Notes: a model not told the origin generated them from the letters alone. Positions 51,934 to 61,148 are shown, counted from the stretch's first letter. The stretch is 64,000 bases of DNA from Chryseobacterium sp. H1D6B (GCF_029892445.1 NZ_JARXVJ010000001.1:2542001-2606000), one strand, 5' to 3'. Made by a program: numbers and translations.

Positions 51934-51987
51934 AAAAAAGCAATAATTAAACCACCAGTAAAGGTTAAGATTAGTTTAATTATTGCT
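51934..51987 (-). terminator. Terminator of second pirin gene
   Basis: Perfect 14-nt arms (51939-51952 and 51974-51987) around a 21-nt loop. On the minus strand a T run follows. It begins 12 nt after the pirin stop at 51999 and separates that gene from the operon at 51777. Confidence 0.72.
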
Positions 51988-51998
51988 GTATATTTATA

Positions 51999-52874
51999 TT
52001 AGTCTTCCAGATAACCGAACTTTCCGGTATTGTAATCTTCAAAAGCCTGCATAATTTCTTCTCTTGTATTCATTACAAAAGGTCCATGTGGGAAAATTGG
52101 TTCCTTGATAGGTGCTCCACTGATAATTAATACAATTGAATCTTCTGAAGCTTCAAGAGTAAATGTTTCCCCTTTATTTTCAAATAATACAAAATGATCT
52201 GACTGAATTTTTTCTTCACCATTAATGATGACACTTCCTTCAATCACTAAGGCGCCTGTATTGAAATTCGCTGGAAAATCAAACGTGGCTTTTCCTCCTG
52301 TTTTCAGTTTTGCATTCATCATATGTACTGGGCTAAAAGTAAAAGCGGGTCCTTTATTTTTGTTATATTCTCCTGCGATCACCTCTATAAATCCATTTTC
52401 ACCCAGGTCCACCTTTTTCATTTCTGAATTTTTAATGGCCTGATATTTTGGTGTACTCATTTTATCTTTGGCAGGCAGGTTGACCCAAAGCTGGACCATC
52501 TGGAATATTCCCCCTGTTTTAGACCATTCTGTTTCATGGTATTCTTTATGAAGAACACCTTTTGCAGCGGTCATCCACTGTACGTCTCCTTCACCGATTA
52601 CTCCTCCGCCACCCGCACTGTCGTGATGTTCCACTTTTCCTTGATAAGCTATTGTTACCGTTTCAAAACCTCTGTGCGGATGTACTCCAACACCTCTCGG
52701 CTTGTCTGACCCGTTAAAATGAAATTTAGAATTATAATCAAGCATAATGAACGGATCCATTCTCTTCATATCCAGTTTATGGGCGCTTGGAATAAAATTA
52801 TGCACCCTAAAACCATCACCTACATAATGTGCAGGTTTTGGAGATACTATCATTTCTATTTTTTTAGTTGCCAT
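51999..52874 (-). CDS. Pirin-family bicupin protein (second copy)
   Basis: A 291-residue pirin with G-V-G-V-H-P-H-R-G-F-E-T-V-T-I-A-Y-Q-G-K-V-E-H-H-D-S and A-A-K-G-V-L-H-K-E-Y-H-E metal-site segments. It differs clearly from the first copy, so this is not a recent duplication. A -7 box lies 21 nt upstream of its start, and a MFS exporter gene lies further upstream on the same strand. Confidence 0.9.
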   Translation of the reverse strand: MATKKIEMIVSPKPAHYVGDGFRVHNFIPSAHKLDMKRMDPFIMLDYNSKFHFNGSDKPRGVGVHPHRGFETVTIAYQGKVEHHDSAGGGGVIGEGDVQWMTAAKGVLHKEYHETEWSKTGGIFQMVQLWVNLPAKDKMSTPKYQAIKNSEMKKVDLGENGFIEVIAGEYNKNKGPAFTFSPVHMMNAKLKTGGKATFDFPANFNTGALVIEGSVIINGEEKIQSDHFVLFENKGETFTLEASEDSIVLIISGAPIKEPIFPHGPFVMNTREEIMQAFEDYNTGKFGYLED

Positions 52875-52895
52875 AATACTATTGATTTATATAGG

Positions 52896-52903
52896 CAAAA
52901 TTA
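52896..52903 (-). promoter_or_regulatory. -7 box TAATTTTG of second pirin gene
   Basis: A perfect minus-strand TAnnTTTG match, 21 nt before the ATG at 52874. It suggests the pirin has its own promoter, separate from the MFS gene. Confidence 0.5.
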
Positions 52904-52982
52904 TGATACTCAAAGATCAATTGCATTGACCTGTGATAAGTAAAAACAGTAGGGTGAAATAATTTCTCTTTTTGGTGATTTA

Positions 52983-54380
52983 CTAATGAGATTTCATATT
53001 CTGGCCGTCAAAAACATGAAGTCTTCTGAACACTAAACCTGAAAGAATTGTTAAGATACCTACTGTAAGGAAAGTAAGACGGAACGCATTGTGAATTTCG
53101 CCGTGAATAAGATCGGTATTTTCGAATAACTTTAAAACAATCAGTCCAAAAGCAATCCCGAAACCAATGGCAAGCTGCTGGTTAACTGATATTAAAGAGT
53201 TGCCGCTGCTGGTCTGAAAATTTCTCAGATCAGCAATGGAAATGGTATTCATGGAAGTGAATTGAATAGAATTGAAAAACCCTAAGAACGCGATAATTGG
53301 AATGAACCAATATAAAGAGGTGTGAATATTAGGAATAGCCAAAAGACAGATTAATGTTCCAATAATAAATGTGTTGACCATTAAAGTTCTGCGGTAGCCG
53401 AATCTATTTAAAATTTTAATAACATAAGATTTTCCAAACATCGCCGTCAGTGCCATTGGTGCTATAATCCATCCTGAAGTCACTGCCGATTGTTTATAGG
53501 CGATCTGAATCATTAAGGGCAGCAACAGAGGAACAGCGCTGATTCCTAGTCTGGTGGCAAGGTTTCCAACAATCCCAACACGGAAAGTTCTTACCTGAAA
53601 CAAATTTAATGGAAATATAGGATTTCCTCCTTTTTTTGCGTGTCTGTAGTAATAATATAAAAATAAAAAGCCCAAAATAAAGACTAATAAAACGGGGGTT
53701 GTATTCTGCAGATCTCCGAAAAGTTCCAGCGAGATGGAGAGCAGGAGAGAAGCACCTGCAAAAATAAGAAAGCCTTTTAAGTCAAAATCTACGGCTTCGG
53801 ATTTATAATTCGGCATATATTTTATTCCCAGAATGATGCCTATCATCCCAATAGGAATATTGATCAGGAAGATCCAGTGCCAGGAAAGATAATCTACCAT
53901 ATAACCGCCGACTAACGGGCCGAGAACAGGTCCGATAAGTGCCGGAATAATAGCAAAGTTCATTGCTTTTAGTAATTCATTTTTATCAAAGGTTTTTATC
54001 AGAGCTAATTTTCCTACAGGGGTCATTAAACTTCCGCCGACTCCTTGAAGAACCCGGGAAATGACCAATTGAGTAAGATTTTGTGAGAGAGCACAGAATA
54101 AAGAACCTAAGCTGAAAAGGATTAATGAAACAATAAATACTTTTTTCGTTCCAAAACGGTCTGCCAGGAATCCGCTCGCAGGCATAAAAACTGCCAGAGT
54201 AAGGACATAACTGATAATTGCGTTCTGCATATTAAGCGGAGATTCGTGCAGATCTTTTGCAATAGAAGGAAGAGAAGTATTCAGAATTGTTGAATCCAGC
54301 ATCTGCATGAATATTGCGGTGGCAAGAATCAGAGGGAGGATTTTTTTTACTGACGTTTGTGTAGCTTGTATTTCCGGCAT
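52983..54380 (-). CDS. MFS drug exporter, DHA2 (EmrB/QacA) type
   Basis: A 465-residue protein with about 14 helices. It shows L-D-S-T-I-L-N-T-S-L-P-S-I-A (motif D1), G-F-L-A-D-R-F-G-T-K-K (motif A) and R-V-L-Q-G-V-G-G-S-L-M-T-P-V-G (motif B), followed by motif C (G-P-V-L-G-P-L-V-G-G). It is a proton-driven exporter of hydrophobic compounds. No EmrA-type partner is adjacent. Confidence 0.92.
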   Translation of the reverse strand: MPEIQATQTSVKKILPLILATAIFMQMLDSTILNTSLPSIAKDLHESPLNMQNAIISYVLTLAVFMPASGFLADRFGTKKVFIVSLILFSLGSLFCALSQNLTQLVISRVLQGVGGSLMTPVGKLALIKTFDKNELLKAMNFAIIPALIGPVLGPLVGGYMVDYLSWHWIFLINIPIGMIGIILGIKYMPNYKSEAVDFDLKGFLIFAGASLLLSISLELFGDLQNTTPVLLVFILGFLFLYYYYRHAKKGGNPIFPLNLFQVRTFRVGIVGNLATRLGISAVPLLLPLMIQIAYKQSAVTSGWIIAPMALTAMFGKSYVIKILNRFGYRRTLMVNTFIIGTLICLLAIPNIHTSLYWFIPIIAFLGFFNSIQFTSMNTISIADLRNFQTSSGNSLISVNQQLAIGFGIAFGLIVLKLFENTDLIHGEIHNAFRLTFLTVGILTILSGLVFRRLHVFDGQNMKSH

Positions 54381-54534
54381 TTTATATCAAGAGTCTTAAA
54401 GATTTTCTGTACTTAGAAAAGGACAGTATTATTTAGAGTAAAAATCATACCGAAAAGTCTGATTTTATGAAGGCTAAAAAATTTAAATACTTCAAATAAT
54501 AGTTAAGACAGAATAAAGGTAGGAATAAAAATTA

Positions 54535-54566
54535 AAAAAGTCCTGCGGATTTCCACAAGACTTTTT
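54535..54566 (-). terminator. Terminator of secreted-protein gene
   Basis: A minus-strand stem of about 14 bp with two G-U pairs (GACTTTTT at 54559-54566 pairing with AAAAAGTC at 54535-54542, plus inner pairs) and a T-rich tail, directly after the stop at 54570. Confidence 0.78.
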
Positions 54567-54569
54567 GGT

Positions 54570-55379
54570 TTATTTTTTAGTTTTCTCAACTCCTTTCCAT
54601 TCATCACCGGCTTTTCTATACTGGCTTAGGGTGTAAGTTTTGAAATCTTTAGTTTTATATTCGATGTTATCAGTATTCTGCTCAAAAGGCATAATATAAT
54701 AATAGTCAATATCTGTTTTATCAGTTTTAGTTCCTTTTTTTACGCTGGGAACATATTTTGAAAATTTATAGCTCGGCAGATACTGTTTTAGTGAGGCATA
54801 GAATTTTTTGTCATCTTCACTCGGAATAATATCTACAATGCTGAAATCATCTTTTTTCTTGTCAATCCACAGGTAATATGTTTTCTCTTCCATTGTTTTT
54901 TTGTTAAGGGAATTGAAAGCAAATAATTCTTTAGGGACAAGTTCTTTAATTTTTTCAGGATCTACCTTTGTGAAATATTCACCTTGGGAAGGATCTACAT
55001 AAGTTTCCAAATTGTACATCAGTACTGCATTATTTTGGAAATTTTTATTTTTGAAATACTGATTTAAAGATAATTCTGCAGTGTTTCTTAGTTCTTTTCC
55101 TCTGTCATCTAATTTTTTTGTTGGATTTTGAGGATTTACCTTTTTTACAAACTCATACAAAACAATAGGCTTTACATCCTGCAGGTGAGGATATGTTTTC
55201 AGCTGTTCGGCTTTTACCAGCCAGTAGTACTGCTGATAATAGTCTTCTTTTTCATTGTCTTTTACAGTCTTATAGGTTAAAGCGAGTTTTTTTGAATTAA
55301 GATATTTTCCAAATTTACCCTGTCCAAAAGCAAAACTTATAGATAATAAAGCAAAAAAGATAGTAATGTTTCTTCTCAT
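54570..55379 (-). CDS. Secreted protein of unknown function
   Basis: A 269-residue protein with a signal peptide (cleavage after S-F-A-F-G-Q, residue 20), rich in Lys and Tyr, with no Cys-anchored lipobox, T9SS sorting domain or domain I recognise. It is a single-gene unit with its own -7 box and terminator. Confidence 0.7.
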   Translation of the reverse strand: MRRNITIFFALLSISFAFGQGKFGKYLNSKKLALTYKTVKDNEKEDYYQQYYWLVKAEQLKTYPHLQDVKPIVLYEFVKKVNPQNPTKKLDDRGKELRNTAELSLNQYFKNKNFQNNAVLMYNLETYVDPSQGEYFTKVDPEKIKELVPKELFAFNSLNKKTMEEKTYYLWIDKKKDDFSIVDIIPSEDDKKFYASLKQYLPSYKFSKYVPSVKKGTKTDKTDIDYYYIMPFEQNTDNIEYKTKDFKTYTLSQYRKAGDEWKGVEKTKK

Positions 55380-55405
55380 TTTTATAAAATTGATTTTTCG
55401 TTTTC

Positions 55406-55413
55406 CAAATATA
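55406..55413 (-). promoter_or_regulatory. -7 box TATATTTG of secreted-protein gene
   Basis: A perfect minus-strand TAnnTTTG match, 26 nt before the ATG at 55379. Confidence 0.5.
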
Positions 55414-55476
55414 ATTATTTATTAGATACTATTTTTGATTGTCAGTTAAATTATATCAATATTATTATCGTTAATT

Positions 55477-55506
55477 CAACAGAAAATCCTGTATTGCTAC
55501 AGGATT
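55477..55506 (-). terminator. Terminator of asnB
   Basis: Stem AATCCTGTA (55485-55493) with TACAGGATT (55498-55506) and a 4-nt loop. A T-rich tail follows on the minus strand. It lies 23 nt after the asnB stop. Confidence 0.8.
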
Positions 55507-55529
55507 GATAAAAATAGATTTATTTTGGT

Positions 55530-57200
55530 TTATTCATATGAGGTTTCATGCACTTTTACAGCTCTTCCGCTTGGGTCATTCATCTTTTTGAATGCTTCGT
55601 CCCATTCTAATGCAGTAGGAGTAGAGCAGGCCACTGAAGGAACCGAAGGAACTGTTGCCGCTGCCGTTTCACTAGGGAAATGTTCTTCGAAAATAGTTCT
55701 GTACCGGTACTCTTCTTTATTTTGAGGAGTGTTGAGCGGAAATCTGAATTTCGCATTCGTCATCATTTCGTCAGTTACTTCTTTTGCCGCAACTTCTTTT
55801 AAAGTGTCGATCCAGGAATATCCTACTCCGTCTGAAAACTGTTCTTTTTGTCTCCATACTATAGATTCCGGAAGAATATCTTCAAAAGCTTTTCGTAGAA
55901 CCCATTTTTCAATTTTTCCTTCTGCGTTGTTGATCATTTTATCTGCCGGATTTACCGTCATCGCAATATCCATGAATTCTTTATCCAGAAATGGGACACG
56001 GCCTTCAATTCCCCAGCTCATTAATGCTTTGTTGGCTCTAAGACAGTCGTATAAATGAAGCTTTCCAAGCTTTCTTACCGTTTCATCATGGAATTCTTTT
56101 GCATTCGGAGCTTTATGAAAATATAAATAACCGCCGAATAATTCATCTGCACCTTCTCCTGAAAGTACCATTTTTATACCCATAGATTTTATCACTCTTG
56201 CTAAAAGATACATCGGAGTAGAAGCACGCACAGTAGTAACATCATATGTTTCTAGATGATAAATAACATCCCGTACAGCATCTAAGCCTTCCTGAACGGT
56301 GAAATTTACTTCATGGTGAACGGAGCCTATATGTTCTGCTGCTTTTTTTGCCGCAGCTAAATCTGGAGAACCGGTTAATCCTATAGCAAAACTGTGCAGT
56401 CTTGGATACCAGGCTTCCTGTTGGTCACCGCTTTCCACTCTCTGTCTTGCATATTTTGCTGTGACGGCAGAAATAACAGATGAATCTAATCCTCCGGAAA
56501 GGAGCACGCCGTAAGGAACATCACTCATTAATTGTCTGTGAACGGCATCTTCGAGTCCTTTTCTGATTTTTGAAATATCAGTTTTGTTATCTTTAACGCT
56601 GTCATAGCTTTCCCAGTCTCTTTTGTACCACTGCTGAAGTCCGCTTCCGTCTTCGCTGTAAACGAAATGTCCGGGCAGAAATGTTTCAATGGTTTTGCAG
56701 ATGCCTTCTAATGCTTTTAATTCAGAAGCTACATAATAGTTTCCGCTTTTATCCCAACCCTGATAAAGAGGACAGATTCCCATATGATCGCGGGCAATTA
56801 AATACATTCCGTTTTCTATATCGTACAATGCAAAAGCAAAAATACCGTTCAGTTTTTCAATGAAGTTCTTCCCGTATTTTCTATACAAGGCTAAAATTAC
56901 TTCGCAGTCAGATTCGGTTTGAAATTCATAGTCCGGAAACTCTTCTTTAAGCTCTCTATGGTTATATATTTCTCCGTTGACTGCCAGAACTACTTTTCCG
57001 TCTTTGGTAAACAAAGGCTGTTTTCCTGAAGTAGGATCCACAATAGCCAGCCTTTCATGGGAGAAGACTACTTTTTCATCCTGAAATACGCCGCTCCAAT
57101 CCGGACCTCTGTGACGGATTTTCTTTGACATTTCTAATATTTGAGGTCTTAATATTTCAGTTTTTTGTTTTGCATCAAACAAACATACAATTCCACACAT
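55530..57200 (-). CDS. asnB: Asparagine synthase B (glutamine-hydrolysing)
   Basis: A 556-residue two-domain enzyme making asparagine from aspartate, glutamine and ATP. The N-terminal glutaminase begins M-C-G-I-V with nucleophile Cys2. The synthetase P-loop is G-V-L-L-S-G-G-L-D-S-S-V. Further ATP-site residues are in L-S-G-E-G-A-D-E-L-F-G-G-Y. The C-terminus (P-S-V-A-C-S-T-P-T-A-L-E-W-D-E-A-F) matches the E. coli AsnB type. Confidence 0.96.
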   Translation of the reverse strand: MCGIVCLFDAKQKTEILRPQILEMSKKIRHRGPDWSGVFQDEKVVFSHERLAIVDPTSGKQPLFTKDGKVVLAVNGEIYNHRELKEEFPDYEFQTESDCEVILALYRKYGKNFIEKLNGIFAFALYDIENGMYLIARDHMGICPLYQGWDKSGNYYVASELKALEGICKTIETFLPGHFVYSEDGSGLQQWYKRDWESYDSVKDNKTDISKIRKGLEDAVHRQLMSDVPYGVLLSGGLDSSVISAVTAKYARQRVESGDQQEAWYPRLHSFAIGLTGSPDLAAAKKAAEHIGSVHHEVNFTVQEGLDAVRDVIYHLETYDVTTVRASTPMYLLARVIKSMGIKMVLSGEGADELFGGYLYFHKAPNAKEFHDETVRKLGKLHLYDCLRANKALMSWGIEGRVPFLDKEFMDIAMTVNPADKMINNAEGKIEKWVLRKAFEDILPESIVWRQKEQFSDGVGYSWIDTLKEVAAKEVTDEMMTNAKFRFPLNTPQNKEEYRYRTIFEEHFPSETAAATVPSVPSVACSTPTALEWDEAFKKMNDPSGRAVKVHETSYE

Positions 57201-57515
57201 CTTTTATTATTTAGTTGGTGTAAAAGTATAATTGATATTTAAAAATAACAATGAAAAATAAGTTTAAGTTAATTTTATTAATCTAATTTCTAATTTTAAA
57301 GAAAAATATTAATCAAATTAAAGAATTAATATGAATTTGGTTGATTTTTTTCGTTTGTATTTCCGTTATATTACATACAAAATAAAAATGATATATTTAT
57401 TAATCTATGGTAAGTAATTATACGAATTTTAGCCCTTACTTTGTCGCTCGAAATAATTTTTTTTCATCATTTGTGTTTTTACCTTCTTGCAATTCTCTTG
57501 CAAGAAGGTTTTGTT
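57201..57515. other. 315-nt upstream region of asnB with orphan hairpin
   Basis: Very AT-rich DNA between two minus-strand genes. It contains a TTTGTAT / ATACAAA dyad (57354-57360 and 57375-57381) and the plus-oriented terminator hairpin at 57481. No ORF of substance was seen on either strand. Confidence 0.5.
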
Positions 57516-57517
57516 TT
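57481..57517 (+). terminator. Plus-oriented terminator hairpin without a plus-strand gene
   Basis: A perfect 12-bp stem (57481-57492 with 57498-57509), a 5-nt loop and the tail TTTTGTTTTATT on the plus strand. On the minus strand the hairpin is followed by A-rich, not T-rich, sequence. No plus-strand gene precedes it; a near-consensus -7 box TTACTTTG lies at 57436-57443. Confidence 0.55.
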
Positions 57518-59180
57518 ATTCAGAGCCTAGTAAGACTCCGGATACGTTCCAAGAGCTGAAACTGGTTCCTTCCGAAGCTCCTTGGGGAATCTTTACTTGA
57601 ATGGTGTGTTTTCCGGCTTTCAAATTCCCGAGAGGAATAAAGTTGGGATTAGTAACTGTCCCTGGACACCAGTTTGATCTGCTTAGATCTGATGATGAAA
57701 GTCCGTCTGGGAAATTTCCTGAAGCAGGATTGTATAAGCGGTATGACCCGCAGTCTGTTCGCCAAGGGATAAAAGAAAAGGCGACTTTTCCATCTAGAAA
57801 AATAGAATTGGCTTTAGGAATAAATTCGTCTCCATTCTCCCATCCTCCGTGCCCGGTGGTGATGTATCTTAATTGTGCGTTGTTCAAATCTTTTTTTAAT
57901 GTGAATTCAACAAAAAGGCCTTTGTCATTACTGAACATTGTTGAATAATCCTGTCCTGCCATTTCCATAATATTCAGAGTGTTGAATAACGGAATAACTT
58001 TATTGTTATTATTGACAGTCTGATCACTTTTATGAATCGTGATCTCCAGACTCACTTTATGGCCTCCTTTGTCGTAGTTGCCTATAAATGCACCGATCCA
58101 GAGTTCTTTTTCTGATAAAGAAGGCTTTAATTCGGTGATATCCTGACGGTACGGGCTGGTGGTCTGCCAGTCTTTTCCTTTTAATTGAATATGATTGAAT
58201 TTCTGAATTCCGAAAGCTGTAAAAAAACGCATCATTTCAATACTTGGATCATAGTTTTCAGTGGAAACAACACCATAGTACTGTTTTCCATTTCCGTTGT
58301 CATAAACGGGGAGGGTTTTAGCTCCTTTTTCTAATCCGTCAAAGAAAGACTGCGATTTGTCCTGCGGGATGAAAAATACGGTTCCTGTTCTGTCATAAGC
58401 ATCTCCGTTAGACTGCTGTTTTAATTCAACAAAAATAGTTTCACCCGGTGCGATGTTAGGAAACTTGATTTTTTTAAGTATAATGGTTCCGTTCCCGAAT
58501 TTTTTTATGGTTTCTGTCGATTTTGATTCATCGGAGAAATTAATTGTTTCATTCTCGAAAACTTTTAAAGTAGTAAATCTGCTTTTCCAAAGCTGATCTC
58601 TGTAGCCTAAAAGATCAGTAGTATTGATCGTTCCTTTTAGAATGTTCTCAATATCTGTTTTCTTTACTTTTTTGATAGAATTGGCCGTCACTAAAGAGTT
58701 TTTATTTCTTTCAATTTCTAGAACCAGCCCTAAATTCTGTCCCAAAGCGGAAGGACCGCCTTTGATCTTTAAATCATTGGTATACCAGACTTCAATAGTA
58801 TTGGAATTTATCTTAGTGACTGCTTTTTTACAGTTGTATCCTAATATTTTTTTCGTTTCATTGATCAATTCAAAAGTCTGCTTGCCTACAGATTCTGCAT
58901 CAGAAGTTGATATAAGTTCTCCAGGCTTTAAAAATGCGTAGGAAATAATAGTATTAGAAGGTTTTTCTACTTTTGTAATCTCAAATGGATAGTCACTTTT
59001 CTGTTCCCTTATTTTATTGTTTAAAATAAAATTTTCCTTTTCATTGGCCCATACAAGAGTAGGAGTCTGCTCAGCCTGTACTTTCCCGTTATAAGAACTG
59101 ATGTACTGAATTTCGTATGTCTGAGAGTATGTGAGACAAAATAAAAAGGTGAAAAAACTTAATAAAATTCTTGTATGCAT
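57516..59180 (-). CDS. GLPGLI-domain protein fused to PNGase F-like domain
   Basis: A 554-residue secreted protein starting at ATG 59180 with a clear signal peptide (L-F-C-L-T-Y-S-Q). Residues about 20-190 form a GLPGLI domain: Y-E-I-Q-Y near the start, then V-W-Y-T-N-D-L-K-I-K-G-G-P-S-A-L-G-Q-N-L-G-L-V-L-E-I. The C-terminal part resembles PNGase F-type N-glycanases (jelly-roll pair), with Y-I-T-T-G-H-G-G-W, W-R-T-D-C-G-S-Y-R-L-Y-N-P and S-N-W-C-P-G. Such enzymes remove N-glycans from proteins; activity here is untested. A TTG start at 59204 is rejected because it lies inside the -7 box. Confidence 0.82.
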   Translation of the reverse strand: MHTRILLSFFTFLFCLTYSQTYEIQYISSYNGKVQAEQTPTLVWANEKENFILNNKIREQKSDYPFEITKVEKPSNTIISYAFLKPGELISTSDAESVGKQTFELINETKKILGYNCKKAVTKINSNTIEVWYTNDLKIKGGPSALGQNLGLVLEIERNKNSLVTANSIKKVKKTDIENILKGTINTTDLLGYRDQLWKSRFTTLKVFENETINFSDESKSTETIKKFGNGTIILKKIKFPNIAPGETIFVELKQQSNGDAYDRTGTVFFIPQDKSQSFFDGLEKGAKTLPVYDNGNGKQYYGVVSTENYDPSIEMMRFFTAFGIQKFNHIQLKGKDWQTTSPYRQDITELKPSLSEKELWIGAFIGNYDKGGHKVSLEITIHKSDQTVNNNNKVIPLFNTLNIMEMAGQDYSTMFSNDKGLFVEFTLKKDLNNAQLRYITTGHGGWENGDEFIPKANSIFLDGKVAFSFIPWRTDCGSYRLYNPASGNFPDGLSSSDLSRSNWCPGTVTNPNFIPLGNLKAGKHTIQVKIPQGASEGTSFSSWNVSGVLLGSE

Positions 59181-59201
59181 AATACTAATTATAATTTCCA
59201 G

Positions 59202-59209
59202 CAAAGATA
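59202..59209 (-). promoter_or_regulatory. -7 box TATCTTTG of GLPGLI/PNGase-like gene
   Basis: A perfect minus-strand TAnnTTTG match ending 21 nt before the ATG at 59180. It fixes that ATG as the start. Confidence 0.55.
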
Positions 59210-59295
59210 AATCTTAGATAGTATATGATCAGCTTTGCAGAGAGTAAGGCTTATAATATAATAGGTATGGAATAGGGCAGAAATGTTACATTCAT

Positions 59296-59328
59296 ATAAA
59301 AAAAACTACTCCAAAAATGAAGTAGTTT
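59296..59328 (-). terminator. Terminator of RsmB gene
   Basis: Stem AAACTACT (59303-59310) with AGTAGTTT (59321-59328). On the minus strand a run of T follows. It lies 25 nt after the stop at 59354. Confidence 0.8.
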
Positions 59329-59353
59329 ATATATTTTAATATTGCTGAATTTC

Positions 59354-60559
59354 CTAAGAAAGTCTTTCGATCAGCGCCATGTAGAATCCGTCGTAGCCAG
59401 TACTTGGCATTACTTTTTCTTCTTTGATCAATTTGTAATCAGGATTGTTTTTTAAGAATTCTTCTACCTGCAGGTTGTTTTCAGAGGGAAGGATAGAGCA
59501 GGTAGCGTAAACCATCTGTCCTCCTTTTTTTATTATTTTAGAATAATCCTGTAGGATCTGCTGCTGTTCTTTTTTTATTCTGTCAATAAATTCCTGATCA
59601 ATTTTCCATTTGCTGTCCGGATTTCTTTTTAAAACTCCTAAACCTGAACATGGTGAATCAATCAAAAGTCTGTCTGCTTTTTCATGAAGACGTTTGATCA
59701 CTTTATTGTCAGAGATCATACGGGTTTCAATATTGTGTGCTCCGGCTCTTTTTCCTCTGCGTTTTAGTTCTGCTAGTTTCCATTCAAAAATATCAAGAGC
59801 GATAATTTGTCCTTTATTCTGCATTAAAGCAGCTAAGTGAAGCGTTTTTCCTCCAGCACCAGCACATGCATCCACAACTCTCTGTCCTTCTTTTACATCA
59901 AGGAAATATCCAATTTTTTGAGAAGAAGCATCCTGTACCTCAAATAACCCTTCTTTAAAAGCAGTAGTAAGGAAAACATTTTTCTTTTCCTCAAGCTGTA
60001 CTGCATCAGGATAATTTTTTATAGTAAAAGCAGTAATACCCTCATCTGCCAGATCAGAAACAAGTTCTTTTGCAGAAGTTTTTAAAGTATTAGCTCTTAA
60101 AACGGTAGGAGCCTGCTCGTTTAAGGCTTTCATTTCTTTTTCCCAGCCAGGGCCTAATTCTTTTTCTAGTGTTTGAACCAGCCATTCAGGAATAGAATGT
60201 TCAATTGCTTTTGTAGGAAGAGTTCCTTTTTTAAGTTTAGCGATAATGTCGGCGATTTTTATCCCTTCAAATTCTTCAAACCTTTTATAATTGGTTTCAC
60301 TCCAAAGCAGATATGCAACGATAAGTTTATAGATGTTATCAGGTTTTACCCCTTCACCCATATAGTATTCTAAACGTTTTTTCCAACGGATAATATTATA
60401 GAAAATTCCAGAAACAACAGCTCTGTCTTGGCTTCCCCATTTTCTATGAGCTTTTAAAAGTCTTTCAATAACTTTATCGGCGTATTTATTTTTTTCAAAA
60501 AAAGTTTCTTGTAAAGCATCGTGAATCCCGATCGCTAAGTTTCTGTGAATAAGTTCCAT
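59354..60559 (-). CDS. RsmB/NOP2-family RNA (cytosine-5)-methyltransferase
   Basis: A 401-residue enzyme with an N-terminal NusB-like RNA-binding region and a SAM domain. The SAM site is V-V-D-A-C-A-G-A-G-G-K-T-L-H-L-A. Motif IV is L-L-I-D-S-P-C-S-G-L-G-V-L-K-R-N-P. The catalytic Cys is in motif VI, Y-A-T-C-S-I-L-P-S-E-N. It methylates cytosine in rRNA, probably 16S C967 as in RsmB, but the target is not certain. Confidence 0.92.
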   Translation of the reverse strand: MELIHRNLAIGIHDALQETFFEKNKYADKVIERLLKAHRKWGSQDRAVVSGIFYNIIRWKKRLEYYMGEGVKPDNIYKLIVAYLLWSETNYKRFEEFEGIKIADIIAKLKKGTLPTKAIEHSIPEWLVQTLEKELGPGWEKEMKALNEQAPTVLRANTLKTSAKELVSDLADEGITAFTIKNYPDAVQLEEKKNVFLTTAFKEGLFEVQDASSQKIGYFLDVKEGQRVVDACAGAGGKTLHLAALMQNKGQIIALDIFEWKLAELKRRGKRAGAHNIETRMISDNKVIKRLHEKADRLLIDSPCSGLGVLKRNPDSKWKIDQEFIDRIKKEQQQILQDYSKIIKKGGQMVYATCSILPSENNLQVEEFLKNNPDYKLIKEEKVMPSTGYDGFYMALIERLS

Positions 60560-60584
60560 AATTGCAGTATGCTGTTTGAACCTG

Positions 60585-60592
60585 CAAAAATA
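60585..60592 (-). promoter_or_regulatory. -7 box TATTTTTG of RsmB gene
   Basis: A perfect minus-strand TAnnTTTG match, 25 nt before the start at 60559. Confidence 0.5.
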
Positions 60593-60731
60593 AGATTTTA
60601 AATGATGAAATTAACTACGATTTTCGAGAAATATAAGCAGACTGAAATCTCATTTTATATTTAATGAGTAAAAACAACAGCAAAAACGGAAATATCTTAG
60701 GCCTAAACTTTAATTAAAAATATTAAAAAAT

Positions 60732-60739
60732 TAACTTTG
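60732..60739 (+). promoter_or_regulatory. -7 box TAACTTTG of YjdM gene
   Basis: A perfect TAnnTTTG match, 14 nt before the ATG at 60754. Confidence 0.5.
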
Positions 60740-60753
60740 CAAAAATTAAAAAT

Positions 60754-61098
60754 ATGAGTGATACAGTTCTTTGTCCAAAATGCAGTTCCGAATTTACTTA
60801 TCCAAGTGATAATGTAATGGTTTGTTCCCAATGTTTTTATGAATGGAATCCTGAAGAAGCAGTTGCTGAAACCGCTGGTGAAGGAAAGATTTTAGATGCT
60901 AACGGAAATGAACTGCAAAACGGGGATTCTGTAGTTGTCGTAAAAGATTTGCCTGTAAAAGGAGCACCAAAACCTGTAAAATCAGGGACTAAAGTGAAAA
61001 ATATCCGCTTAAACTTTGGCAGTGACCATAATATCGACTGTAAAATTGACGGGTTTGGTTCAATGGCCCTGAAATCAGAGTTTGTGAAAAAAGCTTAA
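60754..61098 (+). CDS. yjdM: YjdM/PhnA-like zinc-ribbon protein
   Basis: A 114-residue protein. The N-terminal zinc ribbon has C-P-K-C-S-S-E-F and V-C-S-Q-C-F-Y-E-W. The C-terminal PhnA domain has [23 protein letters not shown] and [20 protein letters not shown], nearly the E. coli YjdM sequence pattern. Despite the old PhnA name it is not part of a phosphonate operon here. Single gene with own promoter and terminator. Confidence 0.93.
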   Translation: MSDTVLCPKCSSEFTYPSDNVMVCSQCFYEWNPEEAVAETAGEGKILDANGNELQNGDSVVVVKDLPVKGAPKPVKSGTKVKNIRLNFGSDHNIDCKIDGFGSMALKSEFVKKA

Positions 61099-61116
61099 AA
61101 ATAGTTTTATTGATAG

Positions 61117-61148
61117 AATGCGTCTTGTAAGGCGCATTTTTTATTTAA
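61117..61148 (+). terminator. Terminator of yjdM
   Basis: An 8-bp stem (61117-61124 with 61131-61138, one G-U pair), a 6-nt loop and a T-rich tail. Confidence 0.78.

Noticed and set aside
57601..57948. 115-codon frame antisense to the PNGase-like domain
   Set aside because: It mirrors the C-terminal coding region, has no domain pattern and no plausible promoter.
59181..59204. TTG start adding 8 residues to the GLPGLI/PNGase-like protein
   Set aside because: The codon is part of the TATCTTTG -7 box, and the ATG at 59180 begins a normal signal peptide.
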